Below, one piece after another: positions 44,410-55,614 of a stretch of DNA of 64,000 bases. The stretch's first letter is position 1, and the number at the start of each line of letters is the position of its first letter. A program made the translations under genes and the position numbers. The notes under the pieces are model-generated. The model worked only from the letters and a program-made list of their open reading frames with translations, had not been told where the DNA came from and did no database searches. This DNA comes from Bathymodiolus brooksi (taxonomy: Eukaryota; Mollusca; Bivalvia; Mytilida; Modiolidae), in NCBI GenBank assembly GCA_963680875.1, contig OY804584.1, positions 91,200,031-91,264,030 of the forward strand, given 5' to 3'.

Positions 44410-45516
44410 ACATACCTGTTAACCTCTGGGAACTGCTAGAGGGGAGATCTCCCCCCTACCAACTCTTCTAAGGAGGAGATTTTGTGCGTCACCTTTAAAC
44501 GCACAAAATTGTACCTTGTAGTTGCATACATGTGATAGAGTTGCTATGCTACAACTGGAGATTGGTAAATTTTTGGCTGGAGATTTGGTCTCATAACTGG
44601 AGATTTTTTATCGACGTATTTGATGGATGTTTTCTTTTTGTTTGTTTCAGTATTGAGCCAACTGCATCCCATTTCAATATATATTGTTTACATTTCTGTC
44701 TTATTAGTAGTGTTTCATATGATGAATGAAGGATAAAAACTGTATTTATAATTTATTCATAATCATTCATAATCATAAGGTTATAACAAAGCAATAACAA
44801 TGAAGACAGAATGCTCTGAACAATAAAGTCATAGAGCACTAAAATTAAAAAGTCACTTTGCTGCTGGTGCATTGGGTGATAGCATACGTTTTGGCATTTT
44901 TGTGGTTTATCAATTCCATCCTGGAACTTAGTCCTTAAATAATACTTTGATCGGCTTTGGTCCCAAACAAGCCTTAACAACTCAATCCGAGATGAATTCA
45001 TTGCACGTTTGATCGAAATAAGAAGTTTCCCTCGGCATCAAAGGTTGTCCGACTCCTGTTTGCACAACGGTTTATAACTATTTTTAATTGCCGCTATCAT
45101 ACTTCTAATCATCTAAGCGTGTGCCACAAACCCACTTCCTTATCCCCAATTAACTGTCAATCAGTGGATAATTGTTGTATAATCATCAACATCTTAATTA
45201 ATCTCCATGACCCAATTTACCTGTAAAGGTGTCAAACAGATCAATAACCGGATATCATTTAAACACCTTTAGCATTAGTATCTCTCGGCGTTTTTCATCA
45301 GAGCGGGAGTTCCAAATGGGGAATTTCCAGAAATATTGATCGCAAAATGTAGGTCAAGATTTCATTGTACTTGATTTTTTTGTTGGGGGGACATCGTGCA
45401 GGAGGAAAAGGTGTGTGCGGGAGATTAATGTCTCCCGCGCATGAGACCCAGTCCATGCGGGAGATAAGGCTCTTACGCGGGAGACTCCCGCGAAAAGGGG
45501 GAGGGTTAACAGGTAT
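44410..45516. mobile_element. 1.1 kb DNA transposon with CCTGTTAACC ends
   Basis: Left end CATACCTGTTAACCTC and inverted right end ATACCTGTTAACCCTC. Flanks GACACTAA (44402-44409) and GACACTAG (45517-45524) form a near-perfect 8-bp duplication. Inside the right end GCGGGAGA/TCTCCCGCG words repeat (45415-45490); the left end has GGAGATTT words. A minus frame at 44753-45001 (SKYYLRTKFQDG) is unrecognised and may be transposase debris. Confidence 0.75.
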
Positions 45517-45524
45517 GACACTAG

Positions 45525-46264
45525 ACATAAGTTCAAATTTAGGATTTAAAATGAAAGAATGCAAAGTTCACTTTAAATTTGACTAACAATTTTGCTTCCT
45601 TTTCAAAGTCACAGAATTGGTGACAAAATTTTATTTTGAACATGCATATAAATTATTTATATTTATCATTTATCTATCTATAACAATTAAAAATAATAGC
45701 AAAATTTGTAAAAGCATTACATGCTTGTATACCATGTATTCATCGAGTTCTTGTTTATGGTAATAGTTTCATGACTCATCCAGCCGGTGACATTTCTAAA
45801 ATTATGAAAAGATTGATATTTTTTAGTAGTCACATGATAAGTCATGTGGCCAGATTTATGGTTTTACATCAACTTGCGATATTCAACACACATTGTTTTT
45901 ACCTTCCGTCTTGTCTTTAGGCCAGTATTTTCATACAATTTCCAGCTGACAGAAATTTTCCCTATTCATAAAGCAATGAAAACTTAACGGTACCCTATCT
46001 GTTATGTTTTGACTGGAACCGGAAGTACGAAAAGAAACTGACCTTGAACTTGCAAAACAACTGGTACCACTAAAGTGAACCAGTCGAAATAGATTTTACC
46101 ATCACTAAACACTTTGTTCGATCATTAGTTGAAGACAATTTCTGTATCTGTTGTACGATCCCTGCTGACAGATAATATAGTGGTAATTTTTATTATTGCC
46201 ACATTTTTATTTAAAAATTATTCAACGAAAACAACTGAAATTGAAGAAATCATGATCTAGACGA
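45525..46264. other. Intergenic gap
   Basis: No repeat family or exon recognised. It includes less AT-rich stretches around 45770-46060 that could belong to upstream untranslated exons of either gene, but I see no specific promoter signal. Confidence 0.35.
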
Positions 46265-46265
46265 A

Positions 46266-47529
46266 TCCGGGTCGTTTCGCCCCGTTAGTCGTTTCGCCCC
46301 GATTCCCTATCGCCCTCATTTATTAATAGTGCTTTAAAAAATGAAATATGGAAAATACCATTGCAAATATTCGTATTTTGGATGTTCATGGGTACTTTAT
46401 TTTTGTCTTCCTCATAATTCTTCTTCTTCCCGTCAATGGTGTTGACTTGACGTAGAGTTGGTGGTATGGTGTTCCAGGTGATGATGGTACGCGGGAAGAA
46501 AGAATATTAATATACATCAGCATTTGTATACAGTGTTCTGTAGGCTGCATTACCTCTGGTTCTGTTGTCTGATGGTGTGAGAATGTGTTCCACATTAATT
46601 AACATGCTTTCTTGACGTGTTTGCTTCACTTTCATTGTTTGACACCTAAAATTTCTTTGAACAATACAGTAATAAATTAGTATGTATACATGTATTGTTT
46701 GTTCTGCATGGCTTCAAATTACAGTATTCTGCCAAAAGTATTGCAACATGTAAAAAAAATCCCTATATAATCAACCAAAACCATATTTTTTCAAAATATT
46801 ATTGTGAAGTCATTTCTGGATAGATTTTAACCAATTTTACACCAAAACATTCAGAATTGTTTATATTTTTATTGTTTATTTGCTCAGTTTGTTTATGACA
46901 CATTTTCTATTAACTGGTATTCTTTTCGAAAAAAAATCTTTCATTTCCATTCGTGCAATTTTCTAGACTGCATGCTGAACATAAACTCGTTCAAAATACC
47001 ATTGGTACATTAATATTCTTTTATTTGTCTTTGTTTTTATTTTTGTTTGTTTGGTTTTTTTTTGTTTGTTTGTTTTTGTAAGTTTTCTTTTATTATACCA
47101 AGTCGGACATAGCGTTTTTACATTATTTTCTAATTGTATATGATTTCTTGTGTGGTAGTGTGTGGTAAATCGTGCGGCCGAATTAGTAATTGACAGATCA
47201 AAGAATAAAAATAATTACAATTTTCAATTTTTTATCAATTTCTCTTTATTTATTTTTTTGCAGTTTATTTTGTAATAATTGACCAATAATTATATTAAAT
47301 ATTATAATATAACATCATGATGATATTAACTCCCTTGTTTATCATATATTTTTATTTTTATGTTATTATTTTTTTTGTATACAACTAATAAATAAATAAT
47401 TACCAAAAAATTGTCAAAAAAGACTTCATCTATTATTATATAATAGCGATTAAATGGGACGAATCTACTCACTTTCCAAGGGGGAAACGACCCGGGGGCG
47501 AACAGGTAATTGGGGCGAAACGACCTGGT
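46266..47529. mobile_element. 1.26 kb element with word-iterated ends
   Basis: Left end: GGGTCGTTTCGCCCC, GTTAGTCGTTTCGCCCC, TATCGCCC. Right end: GGGGGAAACGACCC, GGGGGCGAACAGG, GGGGCGAAACGACC. The pentamer TAGAC sits near both edges; the exact duplication is unclear. It contains a LINE relic at 46386-46600. Confidence 0.78.
46386..46600 (-). pseudogene. LINE reverse-transcriptase C-terminal relic
   Basis: One minus frame reads VEHILTPSDNRTRGNAAYRT, LYTNADVY, stop, YSFFPRTIITWNTIPPTLRQ. NRTRG...YxYSFFPRTIxxWNxLP is the well-known end of ORF2 in many animal LINEs. The internal TAA and absence of the rest mark it as a fossil. The overlapping 69-residue frame is a shadow. Confidence 0.8.
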
Positions 47530-47534
47530 AGACC

Positions 47535-47770
47535 ATAGCCAGGCATAGAAAGAAAGTTTAAACAATGATAATGATGAGCATGAGGGTTGATCGTTAACAA
47601 TTCCAACAATATCAACAAAACGAACAACTACAATACCTCTCACCTCAATTCACTCAACGCAAAAAGACCACGACAAATGACATTGGAACTCCATGTCCTG
47701 GCTTGGGACAGTCGCAAAAATGTGACTGGTTAAACCGTTTAAAGGGATCCCAACTCTACTCTCTTGTTGT
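47535..47770 (+). repeat. Dispersed repeat R2 copy
   Basis: TCCAACAATATCAACAAAAC, GAACAACTAC, CAAAAAGACCACGACAAATG, TGTCCTGGCTTGGGACAG, GTTTAAAGGGATCCCAAC. The same phrases recur at 58190-58335 and inverted at 60845-60945. Possibly a decayed retroelement end; class unknown. Confidence 0.65.
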
Positions 47771-48451
47771 GGAGGTTTGGCTTGACATGCTGTACAGTAT
47801 GATTAATTTCTTGATTTCAGATTATCATTATGCTTGGTAATTTTATGATGGGTTTTAATATGAAGAACCAATGCGAGATATAATACAGCAACGAGTGCAG
47901 CCAGTTGACTAAATAATCACTATTGATTGCATTGTATGCCATCAGGAATCAAATTTAGCTTTTTTTCCACAAGAAAAAAAATAGCCAGTACAAATTTTTT
48001 CCAATAGCTAAATTAAATTACTACTAGCTAAAATATTGAAATAAAAATTTAATGGTTATTGGACATTATAACATTGATTATGCAAGTCTGACAAGAATTT
48101 ATTAGAAATTAAGCAAGACATTAGCTCTCAAAAGAGCATCATAAATAAAATATTTCCATCCTAATATTTTTTTTACTTCATTTTTCATTTTGAGCCTGTT
48201 TTTTTCTCTTCAAATTGTCCCATATTAAAATGAAATGGTTGTTGTTCCCTTATTTATTATATTAAAGGACATTTCACTGGCTTTTAAATTTTTATTTGCT
48301 TCAGCTGCACAAATGCACGTTTAAGTTGAGCCAAAGGTAATTTATTTTTAGATCATCAATGTGCTTCCTGATTAAAATGTAAATCTTCCAAAAAAAAAAG
48401 TGATCACATTGAGACATTTATATGTATTATAATGTAAAATTGTCTTTGGTT

Positions 48452-48732
48452 TAGGGCCCGGGTGGCTCAATGAGTTAGGTAGTTGAATTACCGAACAACT
48501 CATACAACCCTATCACCAATATGGCATGGGTTTGCACCTGGCTTTGTAAATTACAAAAAGGGGTGCACTTGACTTGCAGTCGCAAGTGATAAAGTTTACC
48601 AGTTGCTTACCCATGGTCAGTGGTTCTCTCCGGGTACTCTGGCTTCTTCCACCACTAAGACTGGTCACCATTATATAGCTGAAATATTGCTGAAAGTGGT
48701 GTTAAGCACAATAAATCAAATCAAATCAAATC
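48452..48732 (+). mobile_element. SINE family D copy (different head, shared tail)
   Basis: Head GCCCGGGTGGCTCAATGAGT, B-box-like GGGTTTGCACC; body CAAGTGATAAAGTTTACCAG, CTCCGGGTACTCTGGCTTC; tail ATATAGCTGAAATATTGCTG, AAAGTGGTGTTAAGCAC and (AAATC)n. Body and tail match family A; the head does not. Confidence 0.78.
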
Positions 48733-48904
48733 GTCTTTTGTTTATACATTTGTATGTTTATTTTTAACATCACAAGCATCCAATCAGTATTTACAGAAAG
48801 GTCAACCCGGGTGTCAAATTGTAAAACCTTTTCCCCATTTTTTTTTTACAGTTGTAAATACATGTATATATAGTCTGTAATGTCATCATTTGTCTTCCCT
48901 TTTT

Positions 48905-49672
48905 AGCTCGACTTTTCGAATAAAAAAAGTCGAGCTATTGTCGTCACTCCGGCGTCAGCATCTGGGTCGGTTAAGTTTTTTGTCAGAGTCCATTTCTCAA
49001 AAACTATCAAAGGTATCCATTTGAAACTTGGAATACTTGTTCACTATCAAAAGAGGAACCAATTACAACAAGGTAGATGACCCTGTGATTTGTATATCCA
49101 GTGTTATCCGCCCTTGTTTCGACATAGTAGATAGAAATTAGGGATTTTTTTTTTAGTATAATTAAAATTTCTCAATAACTATCAAAGCTATTAACTTGAA
49201 ACTCAATACACTTGTAGAAAGTGTTGACCCCAATCTGTTGACAAGAGAAGACAACTCCATCTAGCATTTTATTTGAGTTATTCCCCTTTTTTGACTTAGA
49301 ATGAGCTAAAAATACAATTTCTCAATAATTATGATAGGCATTGAAATGAAACTCAACATACCTGTTCACTATCAAATGGGGAACCCATTACAACAAGGCA
49401 GGTGACCCTGTGATTTGTGTATCCAGAGTTATTTGCCCTTGTTTTGACATAGTACATAGACATGTAGAAATTTGGGATATTTTGTTAGTATAATTAAAAT
49501 TTCTCAATAACTATCAAAGCTATTAACTTGAAACTCAATACACTTGTAGAAAGTGTTGACCCCAATCTGTTGACAAGTTAGAAGTATGTATAGCTTTGTA
49601 AATTGCTTGCAGTTTAATATCAGATACGAAAAAGTCGAGCGTCCAGCACCTGTGGGCGATGCTCTTGTTTGT
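48905..49672 (+). mobile_element. Hairpin-ended repeat H3 (same family as H1)
   Basis: The left end AGCTCGACTTTTCGAATAAA then AAAGTCGAGCT is a hairpin; the right end repeats ACGAAAAAGTCGAGCG followed by GCACCTGTGGGCGATGCTC. The core has two ~330-bp repeats: TTTCTCAATAACTATCAAAG at about 49167 and 49498, with related half-units between. No coding capacity. Confidence 0.82.
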
Positions 49673-50428
49673 TGTTTACACTGAAGAAGTCGGTAATTTG
49701 GTGCATGGTTTCACTTTGACACATGCATAATTAATGGAGGTCATGAAAGCGTAATGCAGTTGAATGTCATACAAACTCTTTAAAGTGTCTATTAGACATA
49801 AATTTGACAGTCACGCTCACTTAAATGTTTTTCACAACTATGATTTTATACACAAAACTGAAAGTAGGAAAATTTAGCACAATCACATTTTTTTTCGAGT
49901 TCTCTTTGCCTTTTGCTAGCTAAATTTAATTTTTTCTCGCATTTAGCGAGTATTTCCCATTAAATTTTATCCATGGCTATTACTATTTTCAAAACATGGC
50001 AACCATAAAATGCAGGATTGTTTATCCATATTTGACTGTGTTTCATATTCAATTCCTCTGATGATCCATGACTTTTTCTACAGAGTTTTAACATGGTTGC
50101 CATATTTGTTTCTAATGGGATGCTGAATTGTTAACCACACATCGTTAATTTTGCCTCCACGTTTAAAATATCAACTTTTTGTTTATATTTAGACATTACT
50201 AAGGTTTGTTGCAGTTAAATATGACAACGCTGTCTTGCATCGTTTGCCCATGTTTCATCATCTTTTAACCTAAGGATGAATCCTGAGTACATCAAATAAA
50301 TGCACCGAAGTTACACTTCTGGTATAAACAATGGCAGAAAAGTCCATGATAAATCTTCGATGATACCTAAATAAACATGTACATACATTCAAAACGATTC
50401 CAATTTAGAATATATGCCATTGTCATAT
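49673..50428. other. Intergenic gap
   Basis: No exon or repeat family recognised; several short phrases such as AACATGGCAACCATAAAATG recur weakly near 50100, possibly old repeat. Confidence 0.35.
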
Positions 50429-50675
50429 GGTTATGGTGTTTAACGCCACTTTCAACAATATTCCAGTTATATCGTGGGGGTCAGATTTATTGGTGGACGA
50501 AACCGGAGTACCCAGAGAAAACCACTAACCTTTGTAAGTCACTGACAAACTTTATCACATAATGTTGTATTGAGCGAAAATTCGAACTCACAACTTTAAC
50601 TTTAGGCACTGATTGTACAGGTACAAAGTAGATGTAAATCCAACTACCATACCATCATGACCACGATGGCACCTC
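50429..50675 (-). mobile_element. SINE family A copy
   Basis: TTATGGTGTTTAACGCCACT, GATTTATTGGTGGACGAAAC, TTATCACATAATGTTGTATT, GTAAATCCAACTACCATACC. The GTGGTGAT stretch before the head is replaced by a short TTTAACTTTA duplication. Confidence 0.87.
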
Positions 50676-50744
50676 ATTGTCATATGTCATAATACAAGTA
50701 GAAAAAAAATATACAATCAGCCAATGGAAATATTCCACAGGAAA

Positions 50745-50918
50745 ACATGTCAAACCGTACCCTGAATAAACAGGAAAACTGTATAAGCTGATCATTAAAT
50801 AAAGTCATAATGCAAGAAATCTTTGTTAATTTAACCTATATAAACCAAACACCAGTCTATTTCTAGCACAAAAGCGGGTACCAATGAGTTTTATTTTAGA
50901 CAGATATATATTTCACTG
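50745..50918. mobile_element. Palindromic MITE, family P2 (decayed left end)
   Basis: The right end reads TTTAGACAGATATATATTTC and CACTG next to TA; internal AAACACCAGTCTATTTCTAG and CAATGAGTTT match the 29807 copy. Confidence 0.65.
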
Positions 50919-51532
50919 TAGTTATAATACAGTCTGAGACATACAAGTAGCATGATGAATCACTGTGACAGACAGACCACTCATCTTAGTGTTTTAGATA
51001 TGTATTGTTCTATTAAATATATCTTCAAAATTTCGCTTACATTTATTTAGAGTGTTACTTAATATCACCCAAAGGCATATGAAAAAGTAAATAGATTAAA
51101 CAGACCAAAAGATATACAAGTATCACTTAAAGAAAGGTGATACATCTATCATAGTGATTTATCCACTATGTCTCTGACTGTGGTCTGTACTGTACACTTG
51201 TAGGTCAAGACCTTTGACATTACTTAGTTGTATTTTCATAGTGCTAGCTCACGATGGATATGTTGCTCAACTCAGACACAATATCCACAATTTCACAGTT
51301 TCACGTCACCCTGACTGATACTTTTCGTTATCAGAGTCAGTTCGTGGATACTGACAATATCACTAATCTTTGAGATCAAAGGAAAAATGTCAAAATTTAA
51401 CCAATAGAATTATAATATTGTTGAAAGTAGCATTAAGCACCCATAATCTCTTAACGTTTTATAAGGTGATAAATTATTATAAATCCTTAATTTTCTGTTT
51501 TATTCATAATTTTATTTTGTCTTTTTGTACAG

Positions 51533-51596
51533 ATTCAGAAGAAAAAGTACAGTATCTCATATTTATTGATAAAGATTATACAATGCAATATTTAAA
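51533..51596 (+). other. 5' UTR end of the TMEM169-like exon
   Basis: A pyrimidine-rich tract ends in CAG at 51530-51532 and opens the exon. It contains an in-frame TAA (51570) and another ATG at 51583 in a different frame that runs only to 51624. The upstream untranslated exon was not located. Confidence 0.65.
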
Positions 51597-52334
51597 ATGG
51601 AAGAGGACAAAAAGGAGCAGATAACTCCTAAAGAGCAGACAACCCTTGTAATTACAAGACAAGAGGATTTAAATTCTGTACATAATTCTGAGAAACAAGA
51701 GCAGACAACCGTTGAACAGAATCCAGTTTCAAAGGAGGAGATAACTGCTGAACCAAATCTAGAGATCATTGTTAATGTTCCAAATAAGGCAAGCAAAGTA
51801 CCAAGAAGAAAGAAAGACCATTCTATTAAATTTACTAGAACTGAGGAAAAAATTTCTGAAGAGGACGAAATTCAGATTGAAGAATCAGAGGTCCACGATA
51901 CTATGAGGGACACAGAAAAGGGGTGTTGTGGTCCAAAAAAAGGACCTCATGTGACATTTTTATCTGTGCTATTTATACCCTGTGCCTTAATTTCATCTCT
52001 TTGTGTAGCTTTTTACTATGGAGCCTGGACTTGGTACAATTTATACATATACTTCAGTGAAGAGAAGACAATCTGGCACAAAGTGTCGATTTGTCCGTTA
52101 TTGATATTGACATTTCCATTTACAGTTGGTTTGACGTCACTTGCCATTGCTATTTTTGCAGCATTTATACAACTTTCTTGGTATTTTAGAAGTTGGAAAT
52201 TGGAGATAATTGATTTTGACAAAAGATTTTACGGCTGGTTGTGTGATAAGCTCGGTCTGTCTCAGTGTTCACCGTACGAGATGGTAACACTAAATGATGA
52301 TTCAGAGTTAGAAAATCTTCCAATCAGATCTTAG
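51597..52334 (+). CDS. TMEM169: TMEM169-like two-pass transmembrane protein
   Basis: The function of TMEM169 is poorly known; it is a predicted membrane protein. This 245-residue product has a charged, Glu/Lys/Thr-rich N-terminus (1-107), a CCGPKKGPHV junction, a first membrane segment at about 118-142, a WxHKxSxCP loop (Trp160-Cys166), a second segment at about 165-192, and a C-terminus with GWLCDKLGLSQCSPYEMV. The GPHV, FYYGAWTWYN, IWHKVSICP, QLSW and GWLCxKLGLxxCSPY blocks align closely with vertebrate TMEM169 (about 297 residues). An AG acceptor (TTTTTGTACAG, exon from 51533) precedes it and an in-frame TAA at 51570 lies between acceptor and ATG, so the start is fixed and the whole coding sequence sits in one exon with an upstream untranslated exon. 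The N-terminus is shorter than in vertebrates and I see no clear match to their conserved pre-membrane block. A possible AATAAA signal is at 52891. Confidence 0.93.
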   Translation: MEEDKKEQITPKEQTTLVITRQEDLNSVHNSEKQEQTTVEQNPVSKEEITAEPNLEIIVNVPNKASKVPRRKKDHSIKFTRTEEKISEEDEIQIEESEVHDTMRDTEKGCCGPKKGPHVTFLSVLFIPCALISSLCVAFYYGAWTWYNLYIYFSEEKTIWHKVSICPLLILTFPFTVGLTSLAIAIFAAFIQLSWYFRSWKLEIIDFDKRFYGWLCDKLGLSQCSPYEMVTLNDDSELENLPIRS

Positions 52335-52451
52335 CTAGAGCTATATGTAGAAAAAAATATTTTCTAAAATTAGAGATAAAGTTAAAAAATAACAAATTAT
52401 TCTTTAACCAGTTTAATGTACAATGCAATCATTTTTCAATTACCTTATTTG

Positions 52452-52794
52452 CAGTCCGGATTTCCCTATAGGCTCGACAGGCTGAAGCCTAGGACCTCAA
52501 AATTTAGGGGGCCTTTGGCCAAGGTGTATAATATTTTTAACACTATTATTGGGACTTTCGCACTTTTGCTGTCATAATGTACTGTACTTTCTAAACAACC
52601 CTTCAGTAATTTTCCTTGCACAGTTACACTGCATTTCAGAATATTGCTGAATTATAAATACCCCTCATCATTTTCGCCTTTATTCAAATTGGTTAAACAC
52701 ACTTCCATCTTCCTCCAGTCGTGAAGGTGGGGAATTAGGAGGGGCCTCACAAGTGGAATATCATAGGGCCTCTCTTTATCTAAATCCGGCACTG
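52452..52794. mobile_element. 343-bp hAT-type MITE just downstream of the TMEM169-like gene
   Basis: Ends CAGTCCGGATTT and inverted CAGTGCCGGATTTAGATAAA, with GGGGCCT words inside. It starts 118 bp after the stop codon, so it may form part of the 3' UTR if the AATAAA at 52891 is used. The 8-bp flanks (CTTATTTG, GCTATTTA) only partly agree. Confidence 0.7.
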
Positions 52795-52890
52795 GCTATT
52801 TATAGTACACACCTTTTTTACCTAGAGAGACGATATTGAAACATGTAAAATTTAAATTAGTGGTGAAAATATTCTTTCAAAATATTATAT

Positions 52891-52896
52891 AATAAA
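52891..52896 (+). terminator. Possible poly(A) signal for the TMEM169-like gene
   Basis: AATAAA 557 bp after the stop codon. It is the first canonical hexamer I noticed downstream, but the region is AT-rich, so chance occurrence is likely. Confidence 0.3.
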
Positions 52897-52899
52897 ATG

Positions 52900-53960
52900 C
52901 ATATTGAAACATCAAAACATTTTCAATGCTCAGCTCTCTTTATATATAAGCTTTTTGCACACAAGGAATATATATAATATTTTTCTTGGGGGAGAAATTG
53001 TTTTTATTGTGAAATGTTAGCTTTCGAATAGATTACATTTTAAGGTATTTGCATGGCTTAGCTCCCTTTGTAAATATGCTTTTTGCCAAAAAAGAATATA
53101 TTTTATGGTAAGAAATCATTTTATTTAATTGTTAAAACATTGATGTATGCTTTCTACATTGTTTTCCTTTACATTTTAATTTATTTTACTGATAATTTTT
53201 TGGGATAAGATATTAATGGATACTATTGTTTACACTGTATCATGCATTGTATTTCCATGACAACTATTTTTTATCAGAAAAACACAAGTGTATTTATGTA
53301 ATCAAATTTCAACTGTTTTTGTCTCGCCTGTAACTTTTGAATGGGACAAATTAAAGTTGTTGGAATGTGAGACATAAAGGTATTACTTTTCTGACAACAC
53401 ATACATTAGTTGACAATTGTCAAGTATTTTGTATCCAGGTTTTCAACATCTAGATCTGCCCATGTACATGTAGTTTAACATCCACATCTTTTATTTAATA
53501 TATTACAGATATGTCATGTGACTTAATTAATTTTTTACGATCTATAGGTATTAATATTACCTATTTCCTATGCTAATGTATATACCTGTATATTAATATT
53601 GTGAGTTGGTAATGTTTTAACGTGTACATGACCAAGGTATAGAGAGTTGGCAAATGTATTGTCATGATTCCAATTTTTTCTAAATATTAATTTCATATGA
53701 ATTATAATTTTTCAAATTATTATGCTGAAGTAAATTGATGTCTGATTTTGATATTTTTTAACTACAGTGAATGAAACCTGTCTTTATTCTGCACACTGTA
53801 TGTGAACATATTTGTCCATCAAGTTTCACTGCTGGGGAGTATAACCCCTTTGAAATATCTAATTTGCAATGTGTAATGTCTTTTTTTGTCAAAATTAGAT
53901 ATGGCTGGGTAGGAACAAAAAATTTAGTCTTTTGTAGTGGGAATAATGTGCCTATTCCTT
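52900..53960. other. Intergenic gap
   Basis: AT-rich with no exon or repeat family recognised. Two weakly similar stretches (CTCAGCTCTCTTTATATATA and TAGCTCCCTTTGTAAATATG, each followed by GCTTTTTGC) near 52930 and 53058 suggest an old ~130-bp duplication. Confidence 0.4.
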
Positions 53961-53965
53961 TTTAT

Positions 53966-54490
53966 ATGCCCGTCTCGAAACGGTCCGTATTATGTGATTG
54001 GGTATGGCGGGCGGGCAGGCGTCCACACAGGTTTCTGCACAATAACTTTAGTTCTGTATATCAGATCTTTACCAAACTTGGTCACATGATTCCCTTGTGG
54101 AAGGGGAAGACCCCTATTTATTTTGGGGTCACTAGGTCAAAGGTCAAGGTCACTGTTACTATAAATATAATTTTTGACAACAGGGTCGTTTCCACACGAT
54201 AACTTTAGTTCTGTATATTGGATCTTTAACAAACTTGGCCACATGATTCCCCTGTGGAAGGGGAAGAACCATATTTATTTTGGGGTCATTAGGTCAAAGG
54301 TCAAGGTCACCATTACTATAAATAGAATTTTTGACATTAGGATCGTTTCCGCACGATAACTTTAGTTCTGTATATTGGATCTTTACCAAACTTGGCCACA
54401 TGATTCCCCTGTGGAAGGGGAAGAACCCTATTTATTTTGGGGTCATTACCATTATACCGTTTGATAATTTATATAGACGGGCGTATTTTG
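53966..54490 (+). mobile_element. Hairpin-ended repeat H5 with 157-bp units
   Basis: Left end ATATGCCCGTCTCGAAACGG, right end inverse ATAGACGGGCGTAT. Three units; AACTTTAGTTCTGTATAT recurs at 54044, 54201 and 54358 (157 bp apart), each with CATGATTCCCCTGTGGAAGG and AGGTCAAAGGTCAAGGTCAC. Frames over it are incidental. Confidence 0.8.
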
Positions 54491-55229
54491 TGATTCACAC
54501 ATTTCTTGTTAAATCTACAAAAGAAGTCTTTAGCGTGCAGGTAACTTGGCAATCCCCAAGTATGATACCCACTATGGTCACTCCTCAATCATGCTTTCCG
54601 CATTATAATCCGACAACGCCCTATTGAGAGAACCTATCCGCCACACGGAGACGCGGTTAGCAGCTCTGTGGGTGGGATTGAACCCTTGGTACCTTCACCT
54701 GAGTATCCAGTTTTATCATAGTAAGGTGTCAACACATGATTTTTTTTTAGACAAAGTAATTCAATGCTCTGGCCTCTGGATATCAGCTTTTGCTGTGGTT
54801 TCATAAAGTAATGGTATGCTACATATATATATTGCTTTGCGATCTGTAAGTAGGCTATTAATTTATTTCAGACGATATTATTATATTTATATCAGTTGTC
54901 CATAATTTTCAAATGTGTAATGTTCAGACTCCATAACTTTCATGTGCCTAGCTGTATCTCAGGGTAAAAATAAGATATAATTACCAAAGTATTTAAAGAC
55001 ACTATGCACATACAATGTATTTGGATTAATTATGTTTTTAATGTAGTTCATGTAGCCATGCATATTGACCAACCTATGTTTTTCAGATGAAAGAGCATTA
55101 AATTGTATCAAACAGTTCCAAAAAAAACTAGAAACATATACACATTAAAATACATGTGTGCTTGACTGTCTCAATTACAGAAATATGAGGAAAATTGTTT
55201 GGAGTATGTTTGTCTAAATATATATACTG
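54491..55229. other. Intergenic gap with a possible tRNA-like fragment
   Basis: Around 54640-54705 the phrases GCGGTTAGCAGCTCTGTGGG and TGGGATTGAACCCTTGGTAC hold a weak B-box-like motif, perhaps another SINE head, but no matching copy is present here. The rest is AT-rich. Confidence 0.3.
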
Positions 55230-55406
55230 CAGTGAAACCTATCTAATCCGAATCTCCATGGGACCAATCTTTGTGTTCAGGGTAGACAAGTGTTCAGTTT
55301 ATACAGGTTAAATTAACAAAGATTCCCTACATTGGTACTTTATAGGCAAGTTTGGTTTGTACAGAATTTTGATTCATTCAGGGTTTGTTTTAGACTGGTT
55401 TCACTG
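55230..55406. mobile_element. Palindromic MITE, family P2
   Basis: CAGTGAAACCTATCTAATCC to inverted CAGTGAAACCAGTCTAAAAC, 177 bp. Confidence 0.8.
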
Positions 55407-55614
55407 TACTTTATTCTGCAATGACAGCATTTACTGACCAATATATAGCCTGCCCAATTGATATTGGTCAGTTATAAATAGAACATACAAATGTAAGCTC
55501 CGCCCACATCGGGGCACATTGTTTTCAAATACATACACAAAATTATTTCAAATACTTTTATCATCGTCCAGTAAACGTTTATTAACGATTTAAAATTGCA
55601 GGATAAATATTTAA

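Noticed and set aside
44753..45001. 82-residue minus frame as a host gene exon
   Set aside because: Not recognised, and it lies within the bounded transposon 44410-45516.
46386..46595. 69-residue minus frame as a gene
   Set aside because: The real signal is in another frame, the SFFPRTI LINE relic; this frame is a shadow.
54640..54710. tRNA gene
   Set aside because: Only a weak B-box-like GATTGAACCC; no acceptor stem or anticodon arm could be folded by eye.
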